In this document: positions 45,063-53,836 of the stretch, piece after piece
Layout: every line of letters begins with the position of its first letter
Position numbering within the stretch: position 1 is the stretch's first letter
Source: Streptomyces cavernicola
GTDB taxonomy: Bacteria; Actinomycetota; Actinomycetes; Streptomycetales; Streptomycetaceae
Length of the DNA: 64,000 bases
Direction: 5' to 3'
Assembly: GCF_029968035.1 (NCBI RefSeq)
Contig: NZ_JASCIQ010000022.1
Span: 79,049-143,048 of the forward strand
Program-made: the position numbers and the translations under genes
Notes under the pieces: generated by a model
What the model was told of the DNA's origin: nothing
The model's input: the letters and a program-made list of their open reading frames with translations, nothing else
The model's database searches: none

Positions 45063-46055
45063 CTAGCGCACCGCCCCCCGAGCCCGCGCAGCCCGAGCAA
45101 TCACGACAACCGCCTTCTCCAGCGCGTACTCCGGATCATCCCCCCCGCCCTTGACCCCCGCATCCGCCTCCGCAACCGCCTGCAACGCAACGGCGACACC
45201 ATCCGGCGTCCACCCCCGCATCTGCTGCCGCACACGGTCGATCTTCCACGGCGGCATGCCCAACTCCCGCGCCAGATCGGCGGGTCGGCCACCGCGCGCG
45301 GAGGAGAGCTTGCCGATGGCGCGCACCCCCTGAGCCAGAGCACTGGTGATCATCACGGGCGCGACTCCGGTCGCGAGGGACCAGCGCAGCGCTTCGAGCG
45401 CCTCGGCCGCTCTGCCCTCCACCGCCCGGTCGGCGACGGTGAAGCTGGAGGCCTCGGCCCGACCCGTGTAGTACCGGCCGACCACGGCCTCGTCGATCGT
45501 GCCCTCGACGTCCGCCGCCAGCTGCGTCACCGCGGAGGCCAGCTCCCGCAGGTCGCTGCCGATCGCGTCGACCAGCGCCTGGCACGCCTCCGCCGTCGCG
45601 GACCGGCCCGACGTCCGGAACTCGGCTCGTACGAAAGCGAGTCGGTCCGCCGGCTTCGTCATCTTGGGGCAGGCCACCTCGCGGGCGCCCGCCTTGCGCG
45701 CGGCGTCGAGGAGGCCCTTGCCCTTGGCTCCGCCGGCGTGCAGCAGGACGAGGGTGATCTCCTCGACCGGCGCCCCGAAGTACGCCTTCACGTCCTTGAT
45801 CGTGTCCGCCGAGAGGTCCTGCGCATTGCGTACGACCACGACCTTGCGCTCGGCGAACAGCGACGGGCTGGTCAACTCCGCGAGCGTGCCCGGCTGGAGC
45901 TGGTCGGGCGTGAGGTCACGCACGTCCGTGTCGGAGTCGGCGGCGCGCGCTGCCGCCACCACCTCCTGCACGGCGCGGTCGAGCAGCAGGTCCTCCTGGC
46001 CCACGGCGAGCGTCACGGGGGCGAGCGGATTGTCGTTTGCGGGTTTCCTGGCCAT
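45063..46055 (-). CDS. holA: DNA polymerase III subunit delta
   Basis: Clamp-loader subunit that opens the sliding clamp. It is a 330-residue AAA+-like protein: N-terminal EDLLLDRAVQEVVA, the ERKVVVVRNAQDLS strand-loop, and C-terminal collar helices (ALRWSLATGVAPVMITSALAQ, PPWKIDRVRQQMRGW). As usual for delta, it has no functional Walker A. ATG at 46055 gives the common MARK start; an upstream GTG at 46073 is in frame. It is convergent with rpsT and lies near comEC/comEA, its usual neighbourhood. Confidence 0.93.
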   Translation of the reverse strand: MARKPANDNPLAPVTLAVGQEDLLLDRAVQEVVAAARAADSDTDVRDLTPDQLQPGTLAELTSPSLFAERKVVVVRNAQDLSADTIKDVKAYFGAPVEEITLVLLHAGGAKGKGLLDAARKAGAREVACPKMTKPADRLAFVRAEFRTSGRSATAEACQALVDAIGSDLRELASAVTQLAADVEGTIDEAVVGRYYTGRAEASSFTVADRAVEGRAAEALEALRWSLATGVAPVMITSALAQGVRAIGKLSSARGGRPADLARELGMPPWKIDRVRQQMRGWTPDGVAVALQAVAEADAGVKGGGDDPEYALEKAVVVIARAARARGAVR

Positions 46056-46149
46056 CGCGGTCAAGGATCCCACGCACCACTGACATCACGGTACGAGCGG
46101 CCCGGGAGTGGTCGTCCAGAGCGAGGCGATCTCCAGGGGGCCCAGGCTG

Positions 46150-46215
46150 CGGGCGCGAGGCCTTAACGAACAAGACCCATAACGAACAAGGCCCACAGAA
46201 CACGGACAAGGCCCG
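46150..46215. repeat. Three ~17-bp direct repeats
   Basis: AACGAACAAG-ACCC, AACGAACAAG-GCCC and a weaker CGGACAAG-GCCCGCAGAAC copy lie in the 180-base gap between holA and the next small gene. Nothing else is assigned in this gap. Confidence 0.5.
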
Positions 46216-46255
46216 CAGAACGCCGCGCCCCCCAACCGCCTCCTACGGCCAACCC

Positions 46256-46492
46256 CTACGGCTCCTCCCGCCAGCCCTCCCACTCGGCCGCGAACTCGTC
46301 CAACGCCGCCGGGTCGAGACGTTCCTGCGCGTCCTCCACGACGAGCAGCCACTGGGCGTCCTCGGCGTCGTCCTCTCCGGCCAGGGCGTCCCGTACGAGC
46401 TGGGGTTCCTCGGTGACCGCGAAGCGTTCGGTCAACGCCTCCGCCGCCTCCTCCGCGGCGTCGCGGTCGGGCAGGACCAGCACATGTCTCAC
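46256..46492 (-). CDS. Small acidic protein of unknown function
   Basis: A 78-residue, strongly acidic protein (MRHVLVLPDRDAAEEAAEAL). A predicted beta-alpha-beta pattern (RHVLVLPD, helix, FAVTEEPQLV, helix, QWLLVVED) suggests a compact ferredoxin-like fold. GTG at 46492 has a GGTGAG element five bases upstream; a longer frame runs into the YceI gene. It follows YceI on the same strand with a gap of about 95 bases. No family was recognised. Confidence 0.65.
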   Translation of the reverse strand: MRHVLVLPDRDAAEEAAEALTERFAVTEEPQLVRDALAGEDDAEDAQWLLVVEDAQERLDPAALDEFAAEWEGWREEP

Positions 46493-46586
46493 ATCACTCA
46501 CCCGAACATTGTCCTGGTCCCCCAACGCACCCCGGCCCCGACCCCGGCCCGGCCCCGAGGCCCGCTCGCGGGGTTCCCTCGCGGGC

Positions 46587-47468
46587 TCAGCCCTTGGGCA
46601 CGATCTGGACATCGAGGTCGATCTTGATGCTCGGGCCCACCGCCGCGATGCCCTTGGCCAGCATGGTCTGCCAGCTGACGGTGAAGTCGTCGCGGTGCAG
46701 CTCCGTCGTGGCTCGGCAGGCGGCACGCGTCTCGCCCTCCATGCCGCTGCCCGTGCCCAGATACTCCGTGTCGAGCATGACCGTCCGCGTCACACCGTGC
46801 AGGGACAGCGCACCCGTGACCGCCCAACGGCTGCCGCCGCGGTGCACGAAGCGGTCGCTGTAGAACTCCAGCGTCGGGAACTGCGCGACATCGAGGAAGT
46901 CCCCGGACCGCAGGTGGTCGTCACGCATCCTGACGTTGGTATCGATGGACGCCGCGTCGATCACGATGTGCATCGCCGACTGCTCCATGCGCTCCGCGAT
47001 GCGTATCGCGCCCGCGAAGTTGTTGAACCGGCCATGGATCCGCGCGAGCCCGATGTGCCGAGCCGTGAACGCGATCGACGAGTGCATGGGCTCGATCTCC
47101 CAGTCCCCCGGCTCCGGCAGGGCCGGCGGCGCGGCGAGCTGCAGCGTCAGATCACCGAGCGCCGCGTGCCCGCCCTCGGGGACGGTCGCGCCGCCCCGGT
47201 ACGGCGTGTACCCCTCGGCCGACACCGCGATGCGGTACTCCCCCGCGGGCACCGTCGTCACGAACGAGCCGAACGGGTCCGCCTCCCCCGCCACGACCTT
47301 CCGGCCCTGCGCGTCCGAGACGGTGAACCCCGCGTGCCGCAGCGGTTCATTGACCGGGTCCAGCACACGGCAGCTGATCATTCCCCCGCTGGGCGGCACC
47401 GGCAGCAACGAGGCGGAACCCCCGCCGCTTGTCCGGTTCTTACGGTTCTCCAGCCAGCGGCCGAACAT
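46587..47468 (-). CDS. YceI-family protein with N-terminal carboxypeptidase-regulatory-like domain
   Basis: A 293-residue protein. Residues ~30-110 form a CarboxypepD-reg-like beta-sandwich (GGMISCRVLDPVNEPLRHAG through PAGEYRIAVSAEGYTPYRGG). The YceI lipocalin-like domain follows (WEIEPMHSSIAFTARHIGLARIHG split at the motif, then IDAASIDTNVRMRDDHLRS and FYSDRFVHRGG). YceI domains bind isoprenoid-like lipids. No signal peptide is evident: the ATG at 47468 starts MFGRWLENRKNR. The added N-terminal domain is unlike the classic periplasmic YceI and may mediate protein contact. Confidence 0.85.
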   Translation of the reverse strand: MFGRWLENRKNRTSGGGSASLLPVPPSGGMISCRVLDPVNEPLRHAGFTVSDAQGRKVVAGEADPFGSFVTTVPAGEYRIAVSAEGYTPYRGGATVPEGGHAALGDLTLQLAAPPALPEPGDWEIEPMHSSIAFTARHIGLARIHGRFNNFAGAIRIAERMEQSAMHIVIDAASIDTNVRMRDDHLRSGDFLDVAQFPTLEFYSDRFVHRGGSRWAVTGALSLHGVTRTVMLDTEYLGTGSGMEGETRAACRATTELHRDDFTVSWQTMLAKGIAAVGPSIKIDLDVQIVPKG

Positions 47469-47726
47469 GGACAGCACCCCTGATTGCGCTTCGGACCTGC
47501 GGTGCGGAGCGGACGCACCGATTGACGTGCGACAGGCGAGGCAGGCGTAGTACGGACGGCCTTTGCGGGCCTCGACGCGTCGGGCGTATCGTGAGCCTGC
47601 GAACCCACGGTGACCGCACAGTGACCGTTCGAGCCGGACTGGCCGCCCGAACGCTCCGTATGGCTGGAAATCTCCCCTATCGAAGGCCCATTCGACCACT
47701 ACTGCAGCATTCAGGGCAACACAGTC

Positions 47727-48512
47727 TCATTCCGTAACACTCCCCTCCTTCAGTACGGGGACACGGTCGAGGACGATCCCGAAGTGCTCCGCGTACGCGG
47801 CGAGGATCTCCGCTCTCCCGCCGAGCTCGACCGTGGTGCGCTCCCCGCCGACCGTCGTCTTGAGCTCACTGCCGCTGAGCGTGATCCGGCCGTCCCCGGT
47901 GAGCCGCGAGCAGACCAGGGAGCGGGTGAACGTCGACTCGGGCGATGTCCGGTGGTACCAGGCTCCGGCCCTGAACTCCTCCAGATCTCTCGGCCGCTGA
48001 TCAAGGAGGTACTCCGGCTCACCGTCCTTCAGCACCCGCAGGTCGCCCCGCTCGGCGTCCTCGATGCGGAACACCCCGCCAGGGTCGTGCTGTTCGCCCC
48101 TGTTCTCCAGCTCCAGCGGATAGTGGCTGTGCGCCCCGAACCCGACGTCGACCAGCAACGGCCCGCCCTGCGCCTCCACCCGCAGCGCCATGTGGTCGTA
48201 CGGGATGCCGAGCCGCCCCTCGTCCCCGTACACACGCGCCTGCAACAGCGTCACCTCGTACCCCAGGGCGCTCAGCAACGCCCCGAACGCGCCGTTGAGT
48301 TCGTAGCAGAAGCCGCCTCTGCGGGCGTCCACGATCTTCGCGACGAGCGCTTCCCGCTCGAGCACGATGTCCTCCCCGAGGTGGATGGAGAGGTTCTCGA
48401 ACGGGACCGTCCGCAGGTGAGCGACGTGCAGCTCGCGCAGCGACTCGATGTCCGGTCTGGCGGGCCGCGAACCGCCGATCCGGTTCAGGTAGGCATCAAC
48501 GTCAATGTCCAT
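47727..48512 (-). CDS. Arylamine N-acetyltransferase
   Basis: Acetyl-CoA-dependent enzyme of 261 residues. The catalytic triad is visible: Cys in RGGFCYELN, His in YDHMALRV and Asp in LVDVGFG. The N-terminal helix region (LRELHVAHLRTVPFENLS) is typical. In actinomycetes such enzymes act on aromatic amines or serve in natural-product tailoring such as amide formation. It starts three bases after the comEC stop, so it is probably cotranscribed with comEC; a shared function is not obvious. Confidence 0.94.
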   Translation of the reverse strand: MDIDVDAYLNRIGGSRPARPDIESLRELHVAHLRTVPFENLSIHLGEDIVLEREALVAKIVDARRGGFCYELNGAFGALLSALGYEVTLLQARVYGDEGRLGIPYDHMALRVEAQGGPLLVDVGFGAHSHYPLELENRGEQHDPGGVFRIEDAERGDLRVLKDGEPEYLLDQRPRDLEEFRAGAWYHRTSPESTFTRSLVCSRLTGDGRITLSGSELKTTVGGERTTVELGGRAEILAAYAEHFGIVLDRVPVLKEGSVTE

Positions 48513-48515
48513 GAC

Positions 48516-51368
48516 TCATGGTCCCTCCTCGCCCCTTCTCGTGGTTTCGGCACGTCTTCCGCACCTCCTCGGTCTCGTCCCTCGTATGCCTCTCGACGCC
48601 GGCGCCCGGACCGACCTCGATGCCGTCGGCCGGGCAGGTCTCAATGCCGTGCCACGCGCAGGTCTCAATGCCGTCGGCCGGGCAGGTCTCAATGCCGTGC
48701 CACGCGCAGGTCTCAATGCCGTCGGCCGGGCAGGTCTCGATGCCGTGGCACGGGCAGCTCGCGACGTCACGGCTCGCAGGCCGGAGCCGGTGCCCGTCAC
48801 GGCCACCGAGCCGTGCAGGTCGGTACGCAGCACCAGCGCGCCCTGTGCGCGCAGCGCGGCGAGCGTGGCCGGCGCCGGGTGCCCGTACTCGTTGTCCTCG
48901 CCTGCCGAGATCAGGGCCAGGCGTGGGCTGAGCCTTCGCATCAACTGCGGGTCCTGGTAGGCCGAGCCGTGGTGGGCGACCTTGAGCACGTCCACCGGCG
49001 GCAGCGGCGGCAGGCTGCTCAACAATGCCTGCTGCGCGGGCGGTTCGAGGTCGCCGGGGAGCAGCAGCTTCAGCCCGGCCACTTCTGCCAGCAGCGTCAC
49101 GCTCGCGTCGTTGGGCCCTTCGGGCTCGGGGTGCGGGCCAGGCCCGGCCGGTGGCCACACCACCCGCCAGCGCAACGGTCCCGCACGCCTGCGCTCGCCC
49201 GCCACGGCCCGGACCACCTGAACGTCATGCGCGGCCGCCTCCGCCCGCACGAACTCGGCCCGCTCCTGCGGCACTTCGAGCGCCGTCGTCTGGATCAGCC
49301 CCACCTCCCGCCCGCGCAGCACCCCCGGCAGCCCCGTCACATGGTCGGCGTGGAAGTGCGTGAGGAGCACCAACGGGATCCGCGTGACCCCGAGCTCGCT
49401 CAGGCACCGGTCCACCAGCGCCGGGTCCGGCCCTACGTCGACCAGCACCGCCTCTCCCGGTCCGGTGGCGAGCACCGTGGCGTCGCCCTGCCCCACGTCG
49501 CACATCACCATGCGCCAACCCGGCGGCGGCCAACCGGAGATCACCCGGGTCAGCGGCGCCGGCCGGACCACCGCGAGCAGGAACATCAGGGCGCACACCC
49601 CGACCGTCGCCGGATGCCAGAGCAGCCTCCGCGCCGACCCGTGCGCCAGCCGGCCGACCAGCACCACCCCGGCCAGCGTCACCACGGCGAGCAGCGCCCC
49701 GCCACGCCACCCACCCGGCCACTCGACGCCCGCACCGGGCAGCGCCGCCCCTCTCCTCGCGACCTCGGCGATCCACTCCACCGGCCAACTCGCCACCCAG
49801 CACAGCCCCTTGGCGAGCAGCAGCGATACCGGCGCCAGGGCCAGCGCGGCGAAGCCGAGCACCGTCGCCGGCGCCACCGCCAACTCGGCGAGCAGATTGC
49901 ACGGCACCGCCACCAGGCTGACCCGCGCCGCCAACACCGCCACCACCGGTGCACAGACGGCCTGCGCCGCCAGCGCCGCCGCGAGCGCATCGGCGAGCCG
50001 CGCCGGGACCCTTCTGCGGCGCAGCGCCGCACTCCACCGTGGTGCGATCGTCAGCAGCGCACCGGTGGCGAGCACGGACAACGCGAAGCCGTAACTCCGG
50101 GCCAGCCACGGGTCGTACAGCACCAGGAGCAGTACGGCGGCGGCCAGCGCCGGGATCAGCGAGCGCCGCCGCCCGGTAGCGATGGCGACAAGCACGATGA
50201 GCCCGCAGGCCGCCGCCCGCAGCACGCTCGGATCGGGCCTGCACACCACGACGAACGCGAGCGTGAGTGCGCCACCGAGGAGCGCTGTGCCTCTGAGCGA
50301 GATGCCGAGGCGTGGCGCCAGCCCCCCGCGCTCCGCGCGCATCGCCCGGCTCGGTGGACCGGTGAGCAGGATGAGGACGATGGTCAGGTTGCTGCCCGAC
50401 ACCGCGAGGAGATGGGTCAGGTCGGTGGCCCGGAAGGCCTCGTCCAGCTCCTCGCTGACGCGTCCGGTGTCCCCCACGACCAGCCCCGGCAGCAAAGCAC
50501 GCGCGTCCGGAGTGAGCCCTTCCGTCGCCTCCCGCAGCCCGGCCCGCAGCTTCCCCGCAGTGCGCTGCAGGGCGCTCGGCCCCACGACGACTCGAGGCGC
50601 CTCACCTCCCGACACTCGCACGACGGCCGCGATCTCGTCCCCCTCCCGCATCGGCGGGGCGAGCCGCCCCTGCACACGCAGCCGGGTGGAGGGCAGCAGG
50701 GCACGCCACGGGGATGACGCGCCCTCGCCCACATCGGCGTTTCCGCCCCTCCCCTCTCCTTCCTCCACGTCGGCCCCTCCCTCGCCGGCGACCTCACGGG
50801 CGAGGAGCAGGACCGGCGTACGGGTCTCCGTGACCTCTCCTGCCGACGTGGTGACCTTGACGACGTCCACCTCCACGGCCGTGCCCGGCGGAAGAGTCCT
50901 CGCCCCCGACGCACGCGCCCGGACCGGACGTGGGTCCGCCGTCACCTCCAACTCGACCGTGGCGCTGGCGTATTCGCGGGCGAGCGCGGGAACTGGACCG
51001 CGATACAGATCCGCCGTGTGCAGTGCGGTCGCCCCGAGTGCCGCGGCGGCGCAGAGGAGCGTGGTCGCTACGGCCACCCGCCCCGGCCGCACTCCTCCCT
51101 TCAGGTACCGGTACCGGGACGCGTGCCGGCTCGACGGCCGTGCCCTCGCCGCCTCCACGCCCAGGACGCCCACCGCCGCCACCGCGCACAGCGTGAGCGC
51201 CAGGACCGTCCACCCTCCGGAGCTGCCGAGCGCCACTCCCGCTGACGCCCAGGCGGCGAGCGCGGGCGGGACGAGGCGAAGGTCGGCCGGACCTTCCTGC
51301 CTCTGTTCCATGGCACTCGGCGGCGGCTTGTCCGACTCAGGCACGGCGTCAACTGCCGTACGGATCAC
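48516..51368 (-). CDS. comEC: ComEC/Rec2-family DNA-uptake membrane protein
   Basis: A polytopic channel protein (about 950 residues). An N-terminal DUF4131-like soluble part is followed by the competence membrane domain (LTHLLAVSGSNLTIVLILL is the family signature) with about ten hydrophobic segments. A C-terminal metallo-beta-lactamase domain follows (LTHFHADHVTGLPG, KVAHHGS, SAGEDNEYGHP). The GTG start overlaps the comEA stop (GTGA); an ATG at 51311 is an alternative. The last ~70 residues are a repetitive Arg/Ala/Pro tail encoded by a 24-bp tandem array. Natural competence is not established in Streptomyces, so its role is unclear. Confidence 0.92.
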   Translation of the reverse strand: MIRTAVDAVPESDKPPPSAMEQRQEGPADLRLVPPALAAWASAGVALGSSGGWTVLALTLCAVAAVGVLGVEAARARPSSRHASRYRYLKGGVRPGRVAVATTLLCAAAALGATALHTADLYRGPVPALAREYASATVELEVTADPRPVRARASGARTLPPGTAVEVDVVKVTTSAGEVTETRTPVLLLAREVAGEGGADVEEGEGRGGNADVGEGASSPWRALLPSTRLRVQGRLAPPMREGDEIAAVVRVSGGEAPRVVVGPSALQRTAGKLRAGLREATEGLTPDARALLPGLVVGDTGRVSEELDEAFRATDLTHLLAVSGSNLTIVLILLTGPPSRAMRAERGGLAPRLGISLRGTALLGGALTLAFVVVCRPDPSVLRAAACGLIVLVAIATGRRRSLIPALAAAVLLLVLYDPWLARSYGFALSVLATGALLTIAPRWSAALRRRRVPARLADALAAALAAQAVCAPVVAVLAARVSLVAVPCNLLAELAVAPATVLGFAALALAPVSLLLAKGLCWVASWPVEWIAEVARRGAALPGAGVEWPGGWRGGALLAVVTLAGVVLVGRLAHGSARRLLWHPATVGVCALMFLLAVVRPAPLTRVISGWPPPGWRMVMCDVGQGDATVLATGPGEAVLVDVGPDPALVDRCLSELGVTRIPLVLLTHFHADHVTGLPGVLRGREVGLIQTTALEVPQERAEFVRAEAAAHDVQVVRAVAGERRRAGPLRWRVVWPPAGPGPHPEPEGPNDASVTLLAEVAGLKLLLPGDLEPPAQQALLSSLPPLPPVDVLKVAHHGSAYQDPQLMRRLSPRLALISAGEDNEYGHPAPATLAALRAQGALVLRTDLHGSVAVTGTGSGLRAVTSRAARATASRPARPTALRPARGTALRPARPTALRPARGTALRPARPTASRSVRAPASRGIRGTRPRRCGRRAETTRRGEEGP
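48613..48756. repeat. 24-bp tandem array x6 within the comEC 3' end
   Basis: Six adjacent 24-base units alternate between two versions (A, B, A, B, A and a divergent sixth), giving a 48-bp higher-order period. On the minus strand they encode ALRPARPT and ALRPARGT octapeptides. The reading frame is kept because 24 is a multiple of three. Confidence 0.95.
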
Positions 51369-52699
51369 GGCCGTACGGCGTTCTTCAGGTCCGCGAAGCG
51401 GCGGTCGCCGATGCCGTTCACTTCGCGGAGTTCGTCGACGGAGCGAAAGCCGCCGTGCTGTGTGCGGTAGTCGACGATGTGCTGGGCGAGCACGGGGCCC
51501 ACACCCGGCAGCGTGTCCAGTTGGTCGACCGTGGCCGTGTTGAGGCTGACCGGAGCTGCTCCCGCCCCTGCCCCAGGCCCGGCCCCCGCAGCCCCACCGC
51601 TCGCACCGGAGGACGTGGTTCCCGTGGACGCCGAGCCACCTACCCCGACCTGGCCGGGCGCTGCCGGCACACCGACGACCACCTGCTCGCCGTCCATCAG
51701 CAATCGCGCCCGGTTGAGGGAGGTGATGTCGGCTCCGCTGCGCACGCCACCAGCGGCCTCCAGCGCGTCGGCCACCCTGGCGCCCGCCGGCAGGCGGTGA
51801 ATTCCGGGGCTGCGCACCTTGCCGCTGACATCTACGACGATCCGCCCTCCAGCCACCCCATCCGCTCCGGGCACCCCGGTGGCCTCGCCCGACGCCCCCT
51901 GCCCGCCCACGCTGTCCGTTCCGCCCGATCCGGGGCTCGGCACAGCCGCCCCTGACGACAGATCGGGCACCGTCGCCTCGCCCACCGCCTCCGGCGCCCG
52001 CACCGACCGCGGCTCGCCGGACCAGAAGTGCAGCACCGCGAAGCCGACCGCCACCACCAGCACCACAGCAAGGGCGATGAGGCTCCTGCGCTCCACACCG
52101 CACCTCAACTGCAGCCACAGCGGGAGGCGTTCACGCACTGCCGCCCGACAGCGCCCTGCTCGGGACCCCTTCCCGTCAGGTTCGGCATCAGGGCTCATCG
52201 ACGACTCACGCCCGCCCACCAAGCCGACACCACCAGCGGCACCAGCCCCCGTAGCGGCACCCGCGCCTCGAGCCGACTGCTCCGCCCGATCAGACGCACC
52301 CGCACCCCGAGCCGACGCCTCCGCCCGATCAGCCGCGCCCGCAGCCCGGAGGCCGCCGGGCGTGACAGGCCGCAACCCACCAGTCGGGACCGGCCGCAAC
52401 CCTCCAGGCGGGACGGGCCTCAGCTCGGAGGGCAGGGAAGCCGTACGCTCACCGCCTCCGCCCGGGTCGAACAGGACCTGCGCACGCATCCGTACGCGCT
52501 CGGCCGCGCCCCGTCGATGCCGAACACCCGCCCGCACACCGCCTGTTCGATACGGAACGCGGCCACGACGAGCCGTAGGACGGTGACGCATGCGGCCGTC
52601 CGACGACGGGCCACGCCCCGGGCCGCTGGTCGCGGCGGCGGCGAAGGAACGGCGCGGGGAACTGGGAAAACGAGGAGCGCGAGGCGATCGAGGAGTCAT
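51365..52699 (-). CDS. comEA: ComEA-family helix-hairpin-helix DNA-binding protein
   Basis: Membrane-anchored DNA receptor partner of ComEC. The C-terminus has paired helix-hairpin-helix motifs (LPGVGPVLAQHIVDYR, VNGIGDRRFADLKNAV). A SLBB-like soluble domain precedes it (IVVDVSGKVRSPGIHRLPAG) and one transmembrane helix (LIALAVVLVVAVGFAVLHFW). The N-terminal ~200 residues are low-complexity cytoplasmic sequence with LRPVPTGG-type and SARGAGA-type repeats. The start is uncertain: ATG 52699 is the first candidate, and the next codons include a stretch matching the dispersed GGCGCGGGGAACTG repeat, so a later start is possible. Confidence 0.85.
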   Translation of the reverse strand: MTPRSPRAPRFPSSPRRSFAAAATSGPGRGPSSDGRMRHRPTARRGRVPYRTGGVRAGVRHRRGAAERVRMRAQVLFDPGGGGERTASLPSELRPVPPGGLRPVPTGGLRPVTPGGLRAAGAADRAEASARGAGASDRAEQSARGAGAATGAGAAGGVGLVGGRESSMSPDAEPDGKGSRAGRCRAAVRERLPLWLQLRCGVERRSLIALAVVLVVAVGFAVLHFWSGEPRSVRAPEAVGEATVPDLSSGAAVPSPGSGGTDSVGGQGASGEATGVPGADGVAGGRIVVDVSGKVRSPGIHRLPAGARVADALEAAGGVRSGADITSLNRARLLMDGEQVVVGVPAAPGQVGVGGSASTGTTSSGASGGAAGAGPGAGAGAAPVSLNTATVDQLDTLPGVGPVLAQHIVDYRTQHGGFRSVDELREVNGIGDRRFADLKNAVRP

Positions 52700-52768
52700 G
52701 TCCGCGACGCTATGCCGCCCCGGAAGAACTTGCTGATCTTGGTCAATTCCTGTGGAGAACCCGCCAGT

Positions 52769-52777
52769 TGTGGATAA
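52769..52777 (-). promoter_or_regulatory. DnaA-box-like 9-mer upstream of comEA
   Basis: TTATCCACA on the minus strand, with a one-mismatch neighbour at 52751-52759. It lies 70 bases before the comEA start. The flanking sequence (TGTGGATAACTCC on the plus strand) is also shared with the site before hemW. Confidence 0.4.
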
Positions 52778-52827
52778 CTCCGTCACCCACACGAGTCACA
52801 GCAGCAACACCAACAGGACTCGCCCGG

Positions 52828-53673
52828 CTACCTCGGCGAGACGACCGCGCCCAACAGCCCCGGCCCGGTGTGCGCCCCGATCACCGCGCCCACCTCGCTG
52901 ACGTGCAGCTCGACCAGCCCCGGCACCCGTTCCTTGAGGCGGTCCGCGAGTGCCGTCGCCCGCTCCGGCGCGGCCAGGTGGTGCACCGCGATGTCCACGG
53001 CGCTCGCCCCCGCACGCTCCGCGACGATCTCCTCGAGCCGGGCGATCGCTTTGGAGGCGGTACGCACCTTCTCCCGCAACTCGATGCGCCCGTTGTCCAG
53101 TTCGAGCAGCGGCTTGACCGCGAGGGCCGAGCCGAGCAGCGCCTGGGCGGCGCCGATCCGGCCACCGCGGCGCAGGTAGTCCAACGTGTCGACGTAGAAG
53201 TAGGCGGAAGTGGAGGCCGCGCGTTTCTCGGCCGCGGCCACCGCGTCGTCCACCGTGCCGCCGGCCTCGGCGGTCTCCGCGGCGGACAGCGCGCAGAATC
53301 CGAGGGCCATCGCGACCATGCCGGTGTCCACGACCCGCACCGGAACCGGAGCGTCCTTCGCCGCGAGCACCGCCGCGTCGTACGTGCCGGAGAACTCCGC
53401 CGAAAGGTGCAGCGAAACGATGCTCGTCGCGCCGGTCTCCGCGACGCGGCGGTAGGTCTCGGCGAACAGCTCGGGGCTCGGTCGGGAGGTCGTCACCGGC
53501 TGGCGCTTCTGCAGGGCGGCGGCGAGCGAGCGCGCCGAGATCTCGGTGCCCTCTTCCAGCGCCTGGTCGCCGAGGACCACGGTCAGCGGCACTGCGGTGA
53601 TGCTGTGCCGCTCCATCGCCCGCTGCGGCAGGTAGGCCGTGGAATCCGTGACGATCGCGACATGGCGGGACAT
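52828..53673 (-). CDS. DegV-family fatty-acid-binding protein
   Basis: A 281-residue protein of the DegV/FakB fold. It begins MSRHVAIVTDSTAYLP, with the conserved IVTDST strand-loop. It has TSRPSPELF, VSLHLSAEFSGTYDAA and the VDTLDYLRRGGRIGAAQALLG motif whose Arg and Ser contact the lipid carboxylate. Relatives bind fatty acids for a FakA kinase; no fakA-like gene is visible here. ATG 53673 is preferred to an in-frame GTG seven codons upstream. It precedes comEA on the same strand. Confidence 0.92.
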   Translation of the reverse strand: MSRHVAIVTDSTAYLPQRAMERHSITAVPLTVVLGDQALEEGTEISARSLAAALQKRQPVTTSRPSPELFAETYRRVAETGATSIVSLHLSAEFSGTYDAAVLAAKDAPVPVRVVDTGMVAMALGFCALSAAETAEAGGTVDDAVAAAEKRAASTSAYFYVDTLDYLRRGGRIGAAQALLGSALAVKPLLELDNGRIELREKVRTASKAIARLEEIVAERAGASAVDIAVHHLAAPERATALADRLKERVPGLVELHVSEVGAVIGAHTGPGLLGAVVSPR

Positions 53674-53836
53674 GAGCTGGAGATTACCTTCCACGACCCA
53701 CGCGCGGCAGCCCGGGTCCTACGGCCGGATCAGCCGTTGGATCAAGGGCGCTCCAGGCATGAATCAAGGGCGCATCAGGGATGGATCAGCTCGCCGGGGA
53801 GCCTGCTCAAGTCCGCCGCCCATAAACCGATTCCCC

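Noticed and set aside
46074..46255. A tRNA or small RNA gene near holA
   Set aside because: No cloverleaf or stable hairpin with flanking promoter and terminator was found, only short direct repeats.
51369..52118. Long N-terminal extension of ComEC
   Set aside because: This frame overlaps the comEA coding region and is Gly/Arg-rich shadow sequence; the GTG overlapping the comEA stop is the sensible start.
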